Below, one piece after another: positions 7,989-16,059 of a stretch of DNA of 54,728 nucleotides. The DNA lies in assembly GCA_944336125.1 (NCBI GenBank), contig CALVLA010000009.1, positions 1 through 54,728 on the forward strand, read 5' to 3'. Below the pieces are notes generated by a model. That model was not told where the DNA came from. It did no database searches and was given only the letters and a program-made list of their open reading frames with translations. This DNA is from an uncultured Clostridia bacterium (GTDB lineage Bacteria; Bacillota; Clostridia; Christensenellales; CAG-314). How positions within the stretch are numbered: position 1 is the stretch's first letter; every line of letters starts with the position of its first letter. The translations under genes were made by a program, and so were the position numbers.

Positions 7989-8037
7989 TTTGCACCTCCC
8001 GTTAATTATATAACATCGACATGCAAAAATAAATACC

Positions 8038-8066
8038 TTGATAATTTTTTCACGCCGTGTTAAACT
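8038..8066 (+). promoter_or_regulatory. promoter of the metallophosphatase gene
   Basis: TTGATA, 17-bp spacer, TAAACT with an extended TGT just before it. The -10 ends seven bases before the ATG at 8074 and no ribosome site exists, so the mRNA is predicted to be leaderless. Confidence 0.65.
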
Positions 8067-8073
8067 AAATTTT

Positions 8074-8790
8074 ATGAAGCAGGTAAAAATCGGGCTTATT
8101 ACCGACACGCACAGCAATCTGCCTGCGCTTCAGGCTATGCTTGCCGAATTTGAAAGACAAAAGTGCGACGAAATCATCCATACCGGTGACGCAATCGCAA
8201 TGGGGGCGTTTCCGAAGGAGTGCCTTGACCTTTTGTATGCGACGAAAAACATTAAACTTCTCATGGGCAACCATGAACTGCTTTACCTGAAAGGCATAGA
8301 CAACCTTACCATCCCCATGCATCCCGATGAGGCTGCGCACCACAGACAAATTCACAAAATGATAGGGGAAGAATATCGCGAAAAAATAGCTTCGTGGCCT
8401 TACATTGAAGAAAAAAATCTTTTCGGACATAAAATAGTTTTTTGCCACTATGCGAGAAAAGACAACAAATTTGTGCGTCCTATCGTAAATCCGACCGTTG
8501 AACAGCTTGACGAAATTTTTGACTATATTGACGCGGAAGTTATTTTCTTCGGGCATGAGCATCATCCGCTTACGCTCAAAGGCAAAAAGCTTTACGTGGA
8601 TATCGGCTCACTGGGCTGCAATCATGAGGATTATGCAAAAGGAACAATCCTCACCGTTTCGGAGGCAGAAATGACTATTGAGGACGTAAAAGTCCCGTAT
8701 GACAAGCAGTATCTGTTTGACGAAATGGAAAAAAGGCATATAGAGAGAGGGGATTTTATCGCCCGAGAGTTTTTCGGTAAGAAAAGATAA
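8074..8790 (+). CDS. YfcE/MJ0936-type metallophosphoesterase
   Basis: 238-residue calcineurin-like phosphoesterase. The metal-binding motifs are in order: DTHSN (residues 10-14), GDA (about 35), GNHE (about 67), a CHY at about 124 and GHEH near residue 159. Family members are phosphodiesterases acting on varied substrates, often 2',3'-cNMPs or unknown. The upstream in-frame TTG at 8038 is inside the -35 box, so the ATG at 8074 is the start. Followed by a tRNA gene with its own promoter. Confidence 0.9.
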   Translation: MKQVKIGLITDTHSNLPALQAMLAEFERQKCDEIIHTGDAIAMGAFPKECLDLLYATKNIKLLMGNHELLYLKGIDNLTIPMHPDEAAHHRQIHKMIGEEYREKIASWPYIEEKNLFGHKIVFCHYARKDNKFVRPIVNPTVEQLDEIFDYIDAEVIFFGHEHHPLTLKGKKLYVDIGSLGCNHEDYAKGTILTVSEAEMTIEDVKVPYDKQYLFDEMEKRHIERGDFIAREFFGKKR

Positions 8791-8807
8791 AAAAAGTTAA
8801 AAAAAAG

Positions 8808-8836
8808 TTGACAATCTTAATTCACGGTGCTATATT
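8808..8836 (+). promoter_or_regulatory. promoter of tRNA-Asn
   Basis: TTGACA, 17-bp spacer, TATATT; the mature tRNA begins 15 bases after the -10. Confidence 0.8.
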
Positions 8837-8850
8837 ATTTAAGCTATCGT

Positions 8851-8926
8851 TCCTCAGTAGCTCAGCGGTAGTAGCATTCGGCTGTTAACCGAAGGGTCGT
8901 AGGTTCAAATCCTACCTGGGGAGCCA
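8851..8926 (+). tRNA. tRNA-Asn (anticodon GTT)
   Basis: A full cloverleaf: acceptor TCCTCAG with CTGGGGA, anticodon loop containing GTT at 8884-8886, T-arm with GGTTCAAATCC, discriminator G and encoded CCA (8924-8926). It is a single-gene unit with its own promoter and terminator. Confidence 0.96.
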
Positions 8927-8930
8927 TGAG

Positions 8931-8960
8931 AAAACACCAACGTACGTTGGTGTTTTTTTT
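8931..8960 (+). terminator. terminator of tRNA-Asn
   Basis: A 13-bp perfect stem around TACG (AAAACACCAACG with CGTTGGTGTTTT) and a run of eight Ts. Confidence 0.9.
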
Positions 8961-9042
8961 GTTTTGAAAGTTATGACTGTTGAGGCAGGTGTCGCCGGAT
9001 GATTTGTTGTTTGCAATGATGTCGCCTGTGGCTTGACGGTTT

Positions 9043-9249
9043 TTATTTCTGCTGATATTCGTTTATTATTTTAACGATGACGGGAGCGCAGCATTTTTTT
9101 GTGGGACTCAATTCCTTGCATTTTGCGACCGTGCATGCGCCTGTAAGCCTGCGAATGTCGTCAAGCGTGGAAGCTCCGTTTTTCAAGGCTTCGAGGATTT
9201 GTCCTTTTGTGACATTTGAGCAGTAACATACAATTTCATTATTTTCCAT
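9043..9249 (-). CDS. BFD-like [2Fe-2S] protein
   Basis: 68 residues with the four-Cys pattern of the bacterioferritin-associated ferredoxin (BFD) domain: CYCSNVTKGQI at the N-terminus, then GACTVAKCKE, with further Cys in KKCCAP. The helical GASTLDDIRRLTGA segment between is typical. BFD domains bind a [2Fe-2S] cluster and serve in iron release or as parts of oxidoreductases; here the protein is free-standing. A GGAGG ribosome site lies just upstream. The partner is not in the window. Confidence 0.85.
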   Translation of the reverse strand: MENNEIVCYCSNVTKGQILEALKNGASTLDDIRRLTGACTVAKCKELSPTKKCCAPVIVKIINEYQQK

Positions 9250-9382
9250 AATACCCCTCCGTTGTTTTTCATTGATTTACCATAAGGATTTCATTTTTGC
9301 CGACACGTTCCATTTGCTTTTTACGTTTCGGCTTTTTTGTTTTTACTATATTAAGGACAAAAACAATAAATTTTTAAACTTA

Positions 9383-9411
9383 TTGCGTAACAGCTGTTTT
9401 TTTGCTATAAT
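9383..9411 (+). promoter_or_regulatory. promoter of the orphan small RNA
   Basis: TTGCGT, 17-bp spacer, TATAAT preceded by TGC (extended -10). The predicted start at 9417-9418 coincides with the first base of a long hairpin. Confidence 0.7.
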
Positions 9412-9416
9412 AACTT

Positions 9417-9557
9417 CGTCACACAAATTCCATACTAATACACTGGGGGTAAGAATAGGCATTTCGTATCTCTTTTTTCCCAGTGTAACGGAAATTGTGT
9501 GACGACAATCGGAGATACTGATGCAAGCGTGTCTTCGGTTGAAGGCACGCTTTTTTT
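9417..9557 (+). ncRNA. orphan structured small RNA with predicted pseudoknot
   Basis: A ~140-nt RNA between two minus-strand genes, with promoter, folded body and terminator. P1 pairs 9417-9431 with 9490-9504 (15 pairs, one A-A mismatch). After an asymmetric internal loop (7 nt and 2 nt), P2 pairs 9439-9447 with 9479-9487 (9 perfect pairs). The 31-nt apical loop contains GTATCTC (9466-9472), complementary to GAGATAC (9512-9518) in the 3' tail, and GCAT (9459-9462), complementary to ATGC (9521-9524), giving an 11-pair pseudoknot. The end is a terminator, AAGCGTGTCTTC with GAAGGCACGCTT, then seven Ts. No ORF with a ribosome site is inside and no plus-strand gene follows, so it is not a leader. 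I do not recognise the class; it lacks the open-rod form of 6S RNA. Confidence 0.75.
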
Positions 9558-9565
9558 GTTGTTTT

Positions 9566-11605
9566 TCAAGCCAAAGGAAGCGACACCAAAAAGGTAAGTT
9601 TTCCGTTTTCGTGGCTGACAGTTATGTCGCCGTTCATGGAACGCATAAAATTTCGCGAAATATAAAGACCGAGTCCGCTGTTGTCGCTCGAAGACTTGTC
9701 TGTAAATCCGGGGCGGAAAATTTCTGCGTCAGGCGACAGTCCTTTTCCGTCGTCGGTTACCGCAATAAAACAGGTGTCCTTCTTTTTAAATGCGTTTACC
9801 GTTATGTTTTTACATTGAGCGTGCTCTATTGCATTGAAAATAAGGTTTTTTATGACGGAAGTAAGCCTCGTTGTTTTTCCGTAAACAGAAATGTTGCTTG
9901 AATTTACCGTGAGAATAATTCCGTTTGCCGAGCAATCGGGTTCGAGGTCGTTGTAAATTTCGGCAAGCAGTTCGTTTATCTGAAATGCCGATGACATTTC
10001 CACGGTAAAGTTGTTTTTTGAGTAGGTTGACAATTCGGCGAAAGCGCGGCCGAGCTCCTGAGTTTTTTGGAAAATTATATCTATTGTCTTTTTTTGTTCC
10101 TCGTCGTTTTCGCGTTCGCGCAAAATACCGAGAAAACGCTCTATGCTCGAAACAGGCTTTTTCATATCGTGCGACAGATACTGCAAAAGCTGATCGCGTT
10201 CGCCTATTACTTCATGCAGGTCTTTTGTGCGGTTTACCACTTCTGCCTGCAAGTTGTTGGTGAGGTAAGTAAGTTTTATTTCCTGCAACACAAACACGCG
10301 TATGCTTACCCCCGCTGTACACAGAAGGATAAGCACGCAGGTCCAGTAAAAAGGATTTGACAAAGCGAATATATTTTTGTTAGGCAGACATGCGGTAATT
10401 GCCAGCACGCCTACAAGAAGCGGATTTACTGCAAGGCAGACGTCGTTTCGTTTGTCCGCGGCATAGACGAAGGAAAACGCAATCAGGCATACCGCTGCCG
10501 CAACTGTACTTGCGATGCCCCAAACGCTGTCAGATATAACCGGTACGAAATGAAGTATTTGAGAGAAACATACGGTTGTTGCGAAAATTGCGAAAGCCGC
10601 CATAATCACCGACCAAACGGTTTTGCTTTTTGTTTTCGGTTTCAGCGACAAAAATGCAACCGTGTATGTCAAAACCAGTGCGATTATCCTGAGTGCTTGC
10701 AGAAAATAAGGATAATAAACTGCATTGGCAAGCAAATATGATGTCAGAAGAACAATAAATACGCCCGACAAAGTCAAAAGGCATGGCAAAAAGGAAAGCG
10801 AGCGTTTCAACAGGCACGCAAAGACGAAAACCGCGTTGGCGATGGCAGCGATGACGCAAAGCACCACAGACAGGTTGAGATCTTTTTCGATAGCAGAGTA
10901 AACCGCCGTATCTTTACCGACAAGAGGGACTGCGTCTATACCTGCCAGCATGTTAGGCGCGGCTTCGTAATGTATAGTAATTACCGCGGCTGCTTCGAGA
11001 GGGTCTGCCGAAATGGTGTGAATTTTCGGATAAAAAGTCAAATCGATAAATAATGGTTCGGTTTTTGTTTTGTGGGCGACCGTACTCATGTAATAGTCGG
11101 TGTAATTTGAAAACTGATAATCACTGATGTCACCGACACGACTTTCAAGCACGTAATTTACGTAAACGTTGCATGATGACCAAACCTGAGGGATGAAAAA
11201 GGTAAGATGCCAGCTGCCGTCTCCTTGCAAAAACTTGTCGTTAAGCACGGATGCTTTAGTGCTGAAATCGGGGTCGAAAGGGTCAAGGTTGCGAATAACG
11301 AAAACGAACGTCCCTTTTGAAGCGAAGTCGTTTTGTTCGCGCAGATTGACAGGTGTGCCGCTTATTTCGCTTTTAGGTATGAGAAATTCGTCGGCAGTAT
11401 AGTTTGCGTAAGGCATTGCGCTGAGCGAGCAAACGTCATAAATACTTGTAGAATAAATTTCGCTGCCGTCTCTTCCCTTTAACGAGGATGAAACCTTTAC
11501 GTCGTTTACGGAATCCGCACCGAAATAAAGTCCCAAAATCATCGCCGTGCACAATACAATCACAAGAATCAAAACACCGAAGCGAAGCAATATCTTTTCG
11601 TTCAT
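9566..11605 (-). CDS. membrane sensor histidine kinase (7TM sensor)
   Basis: 679 residues. A signal-anchor helix is followed by an extracytoplasmic beta-rich domain of about 200 residues, then seven hydrophobic helices (about 235-435), the plan of 7TMR-DISM sensors. The cytoplasmic part has a short coiled coil, the HisKA domain with phospho-acceptor His in LSHDMKKP, and the ATPase domain with N box (VIKNLIFNAIEHA), G1 (DDGKG) and G2 (SGLGLYISR). It overlaps the response regulator by four bases, so translation is coupled. It probably senses a surface or sugar-like ligand and controls the divergent fibre locus; the ligand is unknown. Confidence 0.92.
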   Translation of the reverse strand: MNEKILLRFGVLILVIVLCTAMILGLYFGADSVNDVKVSSSLKGRDGSEIYSTSIYDVCSLSAMPYANYTADEFLIPKSEISGTPVNLREQNDFASKGTFVFVIRNLDPFDPDFSTKASVLNDKFLQGDGSWHLTFFIPQVWSSCNVYVNYVLESRVGDISDYQFSNYTDYYMSTVAHKTKTEPLFIDLTFYPKIHTISADPLEAAAVITIHYEAAPNMLAGIDAVPLVGKDTAVYSAIEKDLNLSVVLCVIAAIANAVFVFACLLKRSLSFLPCLLTLSGVFIVLLTSYLLANAVYYPYFLQALRIIALVLTYTVAFLSLKPKTKSKTVWSVIMAAFAIFATTVCFSQILHFVPVISDSVWGIASTVAAAVCLIAFSFVYAADKRNDVCLAVNPLLVGVLAITACLPNKNIFALSNPFYWTCVLILLCTAGVSIRVFVLQEIKLTYLTNNLQAEVVNRTKDLHEVIGERDQLLQYLSHDMKKPVSSIERFLGILRERENDEEQKKTIDIIFQKTQELGRAFAELSTYSKNNFTVEMSSAFQINELLAEIYNDLEPDCSANGIILTVNSSNISVYGKTTRLTSVIKNLIFNAIEHAQCKNITVNAFKKKDTCFIAVTDDGKGLSPDAEIFRPGFTDKSSSDNSGLGLYISRNFMRSMNGDITVSHENGKLTFLVSLPLA

Positions 11606-12297
11606 AGATTTTTTCCTTCCGCCACGAAAGCGTAACCTTTTCCGAATTCGGTAACAACAAGGTTTTCGTGAGAAACCTCCTTCAGTTTTTGCCTGAGAGT
11701 CGAAAGGTGGCGCCTGATAGTGGTAGTATTAAGGCTTGGCGCCTGCCAGATTTTTTCGTAAATTTTGTCGGCATGGAAAAAAACTCCGCGGTTGCGAACT
11801 AAAAACCAAAGAATGTTAAATTCACTTGAAGTCAACGGAACTTGATTGCCACAATAAAAAACGGTGCGTTTGCTTGCGTTTATGGTAAGTCCGCCTATTG
11901 TTTTTTCAGCTTCGGCAGATGGTAAAAAACGCAATTTCATCCTGGCTTCAAGAAGCTTTATTGAGCATGGCTTGACTATATAATCGCATACTCCCGCTTC
12001 AAATCCGGAAAGAACGCTGTCCTCATGTCCCAAATCGGACATAACTATGACAGGCGGCAGGGAATCAAATTTTTCAAAAAGAGCAAGTCCCGAACCGTCC
12101 GGCAGTATCATATCAAGTATGATCATGTCGATGTCATTATGCAGGCGGACAATTTCGGTTGCTTTTGACAGCGTGTCCGCTACATATAATGTATTGCCGG
12201 ACTTTGCAAACCATTGTGTCATCTCGTGCAGCAAATCTTTGTCGTCATCGACAAACAGAATTTTTCTGTCGGATATTTCGTTCATCTTCAACCCCAT
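11602..12297 (-). CDS. OmpR-family response regulator
   Basis: 231 residues. The receiver domain has the acidic pair (FVDDDKD), phospho-acceptor Asp in IILDMILPDGSG, the switch Ser in VIVMSDLG and the Lys in YIVKPCS. The C-terminal winged helix is OmpR/PhoB type (PLTSSEFNILWFLVRN, then TTTIRRHLSTLRQKL and GKGYAF). The start may be MGLKM at 12297 or MNEIS at 12285. It is the first gene of the two-gene operon with the kinase. The 200-bp divergent region contains two sets of direct repeats, the kind of site OmpR-type dimers bind, so it likely controls both itself and the sipW operon. Confidence 0.93.
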   Translation of the reverse strand: MGLKMNEISDRKILFVDDDKDLLHEMTQWFAKSGNTLYVADTLSKATEIVRLHNDIDMIILDMILPDGSGLALFEKFDSLPPVIVMSDLGHEDSVLSGFEAGVCDYIVKPCSIKLLEARMKLRFLPSAEAEKTIGGLTINASKRTVFYCGNQVPLTSSEFNILWFLVRNRGVFFHADKIYEKIWQAPSLNTTTIRRHLSTLRQKLKEVSHENLVVTEFGKGYAFVAEGKNL

Positions 12298-12331
12298 AAA
12301 AACAACGCAGCAAAAGTGCTTCGTTAAAGTT

Positions 12332-12360
12332 AGAATACATTATTTTTTAACAAAAATCAA
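12332..12360 (-). promoter_or_regulatory. promoter of the response regulator-kinase operon
   Basis: On the minus strand TTGATT, 17-bp spacer, TATTCT. The -35 box lies inside the first of the two tandem 25-bp repeats, so any factor bound there would affect this promoter. Confidence 0.65.
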
Positions 12361-12391
12361 TACCGCATTTTTTAACAAAAATCAATACCGC
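12342..12391. repeat. two perfect tandem 25-bp direct repeats
   Basis: Copies at 12342-12366 and 12367-12391 are identical and head to tail; each holds TTAACAAAAATCAATACC. They occupy the control region between the two-component operon and the signal peptidase operon. They may be regulator sites or a recent duplication carrying an extra -35 box. Confidence 0.9.
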
Positions 12392-12396
12392 TGCGG

Positions 12397-12415
12397 TTGT
12401 TACGAATTGTTACGA
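12397..12415. promoter_or_regulatory. candidate OmpR-type binding site
   Basis: TTGTTACGA occurs at 12397-12405 and again at 12407-12415. The 10-bp period puts both half-sites on the same DNA face, as expected for an OmpR/PhoB dimer. It is ~45-60 bp upstream of possible -10 boxes for the sipW operon (GATAAT at 12459, TACACT at 12474), which both lack a good -35, consistent with an activator. Confidence 0.6.
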
Positions 12416-12500
12416 TTTTTGTCGAAAGTATTGCCAACTTGCTACTTAATGTTAACATGATAATGAATAGCGATACACTTGCGTTTTTTAAGAGGTTTTT

Positions 12501-13106
12501 ATGTCATCCGAAAAAAAACTGAGCAGGGGTGCCACCGTTGCGATGATTGTGCTTGCAGTGATTTTGGTACCCGTACTTTTGATAAATCTTACGCTTATCG
12601 TGAAAGGAAGCATTTATCCCGACTCGCCTCCCGATGTGTTCGGGATTGCTCCGCTTGCCGTGACTTCAGGCTCGATGGAGGGGGATGAAAAAGGCTCCTT
12701 TGACGAGGGCGCGCTGATTTTTGTCAAAAAACTTTCGGCGGGTGAAAAAAACAACCTTGAAACAGGCGACGTCATCACCTTTTTGACTGACGGTGTTTAC
12801 GTGACGCACCGCATAGTGTCGGTAAACAAAAACTCGTCGGGGGACAGCGTGTCCTTTGTGACGAAGGGGGACGCAAACAACGTTTCGGACGGGGCTATCC
12901 CTGCCCAAAACGTATTTGGAAAATGCGTGGGAAGCATTGCCGGACTGGGGGGATTTATGCTGTTTTTGCTCACTCCGGCGGGGATCCTGCTTTTTGTCGG
13001 ACTTCCGATTTTGATTTACGTCGTTGTGGATGTGCTTTTGATTGCGCTTCACAACAGAAAAGTCGCAAAAACACAAGGTGAAAATTCGCCTGACGAAAAC
13101 ATTTGA
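12501..13106 (+). CDS. sipW: SipW-type (ER-type) signal peptidase I, first copy
   Basis: 201-residue membrane signal peptidase. N-terminal helix about residues 12-35; two C-terminal hydrophobic helices at about 145-185. Catalytic Ser58 is in TSGSME. The general base is His103 in VTHRIV rather than the Lys of ordinary bacterial type I peptidases, marking the SipW/ER/archaeal branch; Asp124 in TKGDANN completes the site. SipW enzymes process TasA-like proteins. It is the first gene of the fibre row and is followed by its likely substrate. A weak hairpin separates the two genes. Confidence 0.93.
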   Translation: MSSEKKLSRGATVAMIVLAVILVPVLLINLTLIVKGSIYPDSPPDVFGIAPLAVTSGSMEGDEKGSFDEGALIFVKKLSAGEKNNLETGDVITFLTDGVYVTHRIVSVNKNSSGDSVSFVTKGDANNVSDGAIPAQNVFGKCVGSIAGLGGFMLFLLTPAGILLFVGLPILIYVVVDVLLIALHNRKVAKTQGENSPDENI

Positions 13107-13110
13107 AAAC

Positions 13111-13141
13111 AGAACCGTTCCACACTCGGAACTGTTTTAAA
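13111..13141 (+). terminator. weak hairpin between sipW and the TasA-like gene
   Basis: AAACAG and CCG pair with CGG and CTGTTT across a short internal loop, ending in T-rich sequence. Probably a partial terminator or mRNA processing site; the next gene has its own strong site GGGGAGG. Confidence 0.45.
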
Positions 13142-13183
13142 TAAAAAAGATTTTAAAAAATATATTTTATGGGGAGGTAAACA

Positions 13184-13909
13184 ATGACTCAGAAAAAAAG
13201 CATAGCTTCAAAATTGCTTCTCGCTGCCATCGCGCTTACTCTCATCAGTTTTTGCTTTTTGGGAAGCACTTTTGCTCGCTACACAAGCTCGAGCAACGGC
13301 TCCGCTTCGCTTAACGTAGCAAAATGGGACGTAAGTATGGGGGAAGGCAGCATTTTGGTGAATTTCGGACAACTGTCACCTAGTATGGCGGAATATGACG
13401 ATGCTGACGCGTCTGCACCTGATGCAAGGAGCAAAGGTACCGAAAAGAAACTTGTTGCGACAATCAGCAACAACGGTGATGTCAATGCCGAAATCACAAT
13501 CAACTTCGGAAACGAAGAGGTAACTCTCAAAGACGACGGTGCAAATTACGGTGATGGAATAACTGTCACCGGAGAGGGAAATCCTACACAACAAAACGTT
13601 TTGGATTTGTTTGAAATCAAACTTTATTACGGTACAACGGCAGGGGTTGAAAATGCGAATACCGGCTTGACCAACAGCGGTGACCTCGTTCAACTGCCAA
13701 AAGACAACACAATTTATGTTTATGCGGAAGTTATCTGGACATCAGCCGATGTTTCGTATTGGAATTACTGCGGAGCAAATGCAGAGGCTCATGTATCGGC
13801 TGCTGTTATGGCAGACGCACTTGATACTTGGGTTGGCAAAAACGTGACTTCTGTAGGTTACGACATTTCCTTCACGGCTGTTCAAAAATCTGAACTTCCT
13901 AACGCTTGA
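13184..13909 (+). CDS. TasA/camelysin-like fibre protein with SipW-type signal
   Basis: 241 residues. The signal peptide has a basic start, a 20-residue hydrophobic core and the sequence STFARYT, which looks like a SipW cleavage site after Ala31 (TasA itself is cut before an aromatic pair). The mature part is beta-rich and acidic with few Cys, resembling TasA/CalY proteins: N-terminal SASLNVAKWDV, then NNGDVNAEITINFG, a typical strand pair. TasA-like proteins form extracellular fibres of biofilm matrix. It has the best ribosome site of the row and a stable hairpin after it, consistent with high expression of a major subunit. Confidence 0.8.
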   Translation: MTQKKSIASKLLLAAIALTLISFCFLGSTFARYTSSSNGSASLNVAKWDVSMGEGSILVNFGQLSPSMAEYDDADASAPDARSKGTEKKLVATISNNGDVNAEITINFGNEEVTLKDDGANYGDGITVTGEGNPTQQNVLDLFEIKLYYGTTAGVENANTGLTNSGDLVQLPKDNTIYVYAEVIWTSADVSYWNYCGANAEAHVSAAVMADALDTWVGKNVTSVGYDISFTAVQKSELPNA

Positions 13910-13916
13910 TTTTTTT

Positions 13917-13980
13917 GGCGCGTAAATTCGCCGTGTCGACCGAAGTGTGGAGACGGCGCGGCGAAAACCGCGTGCCGCAA
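13917..13980 (+). promoter_or_regulatory. stable mRNA hairpin after the TasA-like gene
   Basis: TTCGCCGTGTCG (13927-13938) pairs with CGGCGCGGCGAA (13954-13965) in 12 pairs, within an outer GC-rich arm. There is no T-run directly after the inner stem, so it is more likely a stabiliser or partial attenuator that lets the subunit outnumber downstream proteins. Confidence 0.5.
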
Positions 13981-14002
13981 AATTTTTTAAGGGTGAACTT
14001 TT

Positions 14003-15517
14003 ATGAATTCGGGCAATAACGAAAACAAACAACTTTTAGTCGGGGAAGACGCTGTGTCCGAAGCGTCGGTTTCTTCAGCAGCGGATGAAGCCGCCTTGTC
14101 TCAAAACTCGGCGGAGTTTTCGTCTACCGAAATTTCGGCTGTCTCGGAAGGGACGGTCGGTTTTTCGACTGAACAAAACGAGGACGCGTCAAAAACAAGC
14201 GTCCCTATTCAAAACATGACGGCTCAACGCGTCGGCACTTCCTTCGAGGAAAGGATGGGCGACGCCGGTTACGTTACCGGCAGGCGTTACGACGCGGTTA
14301 AAAACGCATTTTTGAGCTACGTCTATTCAGGTAAAAAACAAAAAGTCGTTCGTCCCCGCATTACGCGCAGCGGCGAGACTTTCACCGTGGGCAGACAAAT
14401 TTTGGGCAAACTCGTGGTTGTGGGCGGTTATATACGCCTTTTCCTCGCGTTGGACCCGAAAAACTACAACACGGATAAATATCATCACAAGGATTTTTCG
14501 GACAAAAGGCGTTACGCAAAGTTTCCGTTTATGATTAAGCTGTCGTCAGACAGGCAGGTCAAATACGCGGAAGAACTCATAGACGAGCTTTTGACGTCAA
14601 TCGGGTTTGTAAAAAATCCCGACTATGTGGTAAAAGATCAGGCAAACGTTTTTAAAAAACCAAAAAGGAAAAAATTTGCCGCCGAAAACACAAATATGCC
14701 TATTCCGCCGGCTTTTGCTGACGGCGTGGCTGCGGCAAACGCATTTGTTTCCGCTGCCGACACTACTCCGCCGAAAAAAGGCATAGTAACAGACGAACAG
14801 GGCGAAAGCCTTGGCAAAATCAAAAAGTATGTTTGGTTTGACGAAAACGGCGAGCAAAAAGGACAATTCCGTCAGGAAGAAAAAAAGGTTTTCCTTTACG
14901 ACGGCGAAAATAAAAAAGGTTTTCTCGACAAAAACGACAACGTCTTTTCAATGCCCGGCGCTTACGTCGGTACCGTAAGGCGTTCACGCTTTCCTTACAT
15001 TTTAATTGCCGTTTTGCTTTTGCTTTTGGTTGCAGTCACTTCAGTCGTCACAACTTATTTTCTCACGCGCACCAAAACTGCGGATTACATTCCGATTTTG
15101 TTTGTCGCAGACGAAAAGGGGCAAAGTTGGGACGAAACGGAAAATCTGCCGGTGTTTTTCAACGAAACTTTCGGCGACACCGTAGTGGCTCCCGGAATGG
15201 ATGGTTCCTACCGCTTTATCTTTAAAAACAAAAATGCCGACACGCTTGTTTATTCCTTGTCGTTTTCCGAAAAAAACGACTTCGGCATTTCGCTCAGGTA
15301 CCGCCTTAAACGCGACGGCGCTTACGTTTCCGGAAAAGACGGATATGTCGGCGTGGACGCGCTTTCGCTTGACGAGCTTACTATCGAAGCAAATTCGTCT
15401 TCGGTTTTCGAACTCGAGTGGTTTTGGCAGCACAACGATTCCGCCGATACCGAAGCGGGACAAAACGGAGCTACTTATACCTTAAACATCTCGCTGTCGG
15501 CAAGCGTTAAACACTGA
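14003..15517 (+). CDS. inside-out membrane protein with extracellular TasA-like domain
   Basis: 504 residues with one central transmembrane helix (about 331-353). The N-terminal ~330 residues have no signal peptide and should be cytosolic: a Ser/Glu-rich disordered start (1-80), a folded basic block (about 105-205) with LFLALDPKNYNTDKYHHKDF, and a short repeat-like stretch (FDENGEQKGQF, YDGENKKGFLDKND). The C-terminal ~150 residues should be outside and hold FNETFGDTVVAPGMDGSY followed by FKNKNADTLVYSLSFS, the pattern of TasA-like or camelysin domains. I do not recognise the cytosolic block. The protein could anchor the fibre or report its assembly to the cytoplasm; that is inference. Confidence 0.75.
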   Translation: MNSGNNENKQLLVGEDAVSEASVSSAADEAALSQNSAEFSSTEISAVSEGTVGFSTEQNEDASKTSVPIQNMTAQRVGTSFEERMGDAGYVTGRRYDAVKNAFLSYVYSGKKQKVVRPRITRSGETFTVGRQILGKLVVVGGYIRLFLALDPKNYNTDKYHHKDFSDKRRYAKFPFMIKLSSDRQVKYAEELIDELLTSIGFVKNPDYVVKDQANVFKKPKRKKFAAENTNMPIPPAFADGVAAANAFVSAADTTPPKKGIVTDEQGESLGKIKKYVWFDENGEQKGQFRQEEKKVFLYDGENKKGFLDKNDNVFSMPGAYVGTVRRSRFPYILIAVLLLLLVAVTSVVTTYFLTRTKTADYIPILFVADEKGQSWDETENLPVFFNETFGDTVVAPGMDGSYRFIFKNKNADTLVYSLSFSEKNDFGISLRYRLKRDGAYVSGKDGYVGVDALSLDELTIEANSSSVFELEWFWQHNDSADTEAGQNGATYTLNISLSASVKH

Positions 15518-15525
15518 CTTTTATT

Positions 15526-16059
15526 ATGAAATTTGGCCGCATGATTAAAACCGTCGTAAAATCGTTGCTTGTGTTTGCGGTAGTCATACTTATGATTTAC
15601 AACGGTTACGTTTTGTTTTGCAAATATGTGCTGCACGACGGCATGCCGTCGGTTTTCGGCTACTCGTTTGCAACCGTGTCTTCGGGAAGTATGGAACCTA
15701 CCCTAAAAACAGGCGACTTCATTGTCGTCAAATCGCAAAGCGATTACTCAGTGGGTGACATCATTACTTTTTACGACGCGGAGAAAAACGCTTTTGTGAC
15801 TCACAGAATTATTTTGGAAGGCGAAAATTCCTTCGCGACAAAAGGAGACGCAAACAACTCTGCCGACAACTTTTCCGTTCCTGTCGAGGCGGTCAAGGGA
15901 AAAGTCGTGGCTGTCAACGGATTTGTCGGAGATACCGTCCGTTTTGTTCAGTCTCCGTTCGGAATGTTTTCCGTCGTTGCGGTTGCTATTTTACTTTGGC
16001 TGGCAACGGACATCGTCTCTTCCTTAACGGTTAAAAAAGATGAAAAACAACAACTTTAA
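15526..16059 (+). CDS. SipW-type signal peptidase I, second copy
   Basis: 177 residues, shorter than the first copy, with an N-terminal helix (about 8-32) and one C-terminal helix. Catalytic Ser55 in SSGSMEPTL, His93 in VTHRII and Asp108 in TKGDANN give the same Ser-His-Asp plan. No clear ribosome site; it starts eight bases after the previous stop and overlaps the next gene by 20 bases, so translation is coupled. Having two SipW copies in one operon suggests each handles different substrates. Confidence 0.92.
   Translation: MKFGRMIKTVVKSLLVFAVVILMIYNGYVLFCKYVLHDGMPSVFGYSFATVSSGSMEPTLKTGDFIVVKSQSDYSVGDIITFYDAEKNAFVTHRIILEGENSFATKGDANNSADNFSVPVEAVKGKVVAVNGFVGDTVRFVQSPFGMFSVVAVAILLWLATDIVSSLTVKKDEKQQL

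Noticed and set aside
9272..9502. 76-residue ORF spanning the small RNA promoter
   Set aside because: No ribosome site; overlaps a promoter and an RNA hairpin; low-complexity hydrophobic content.
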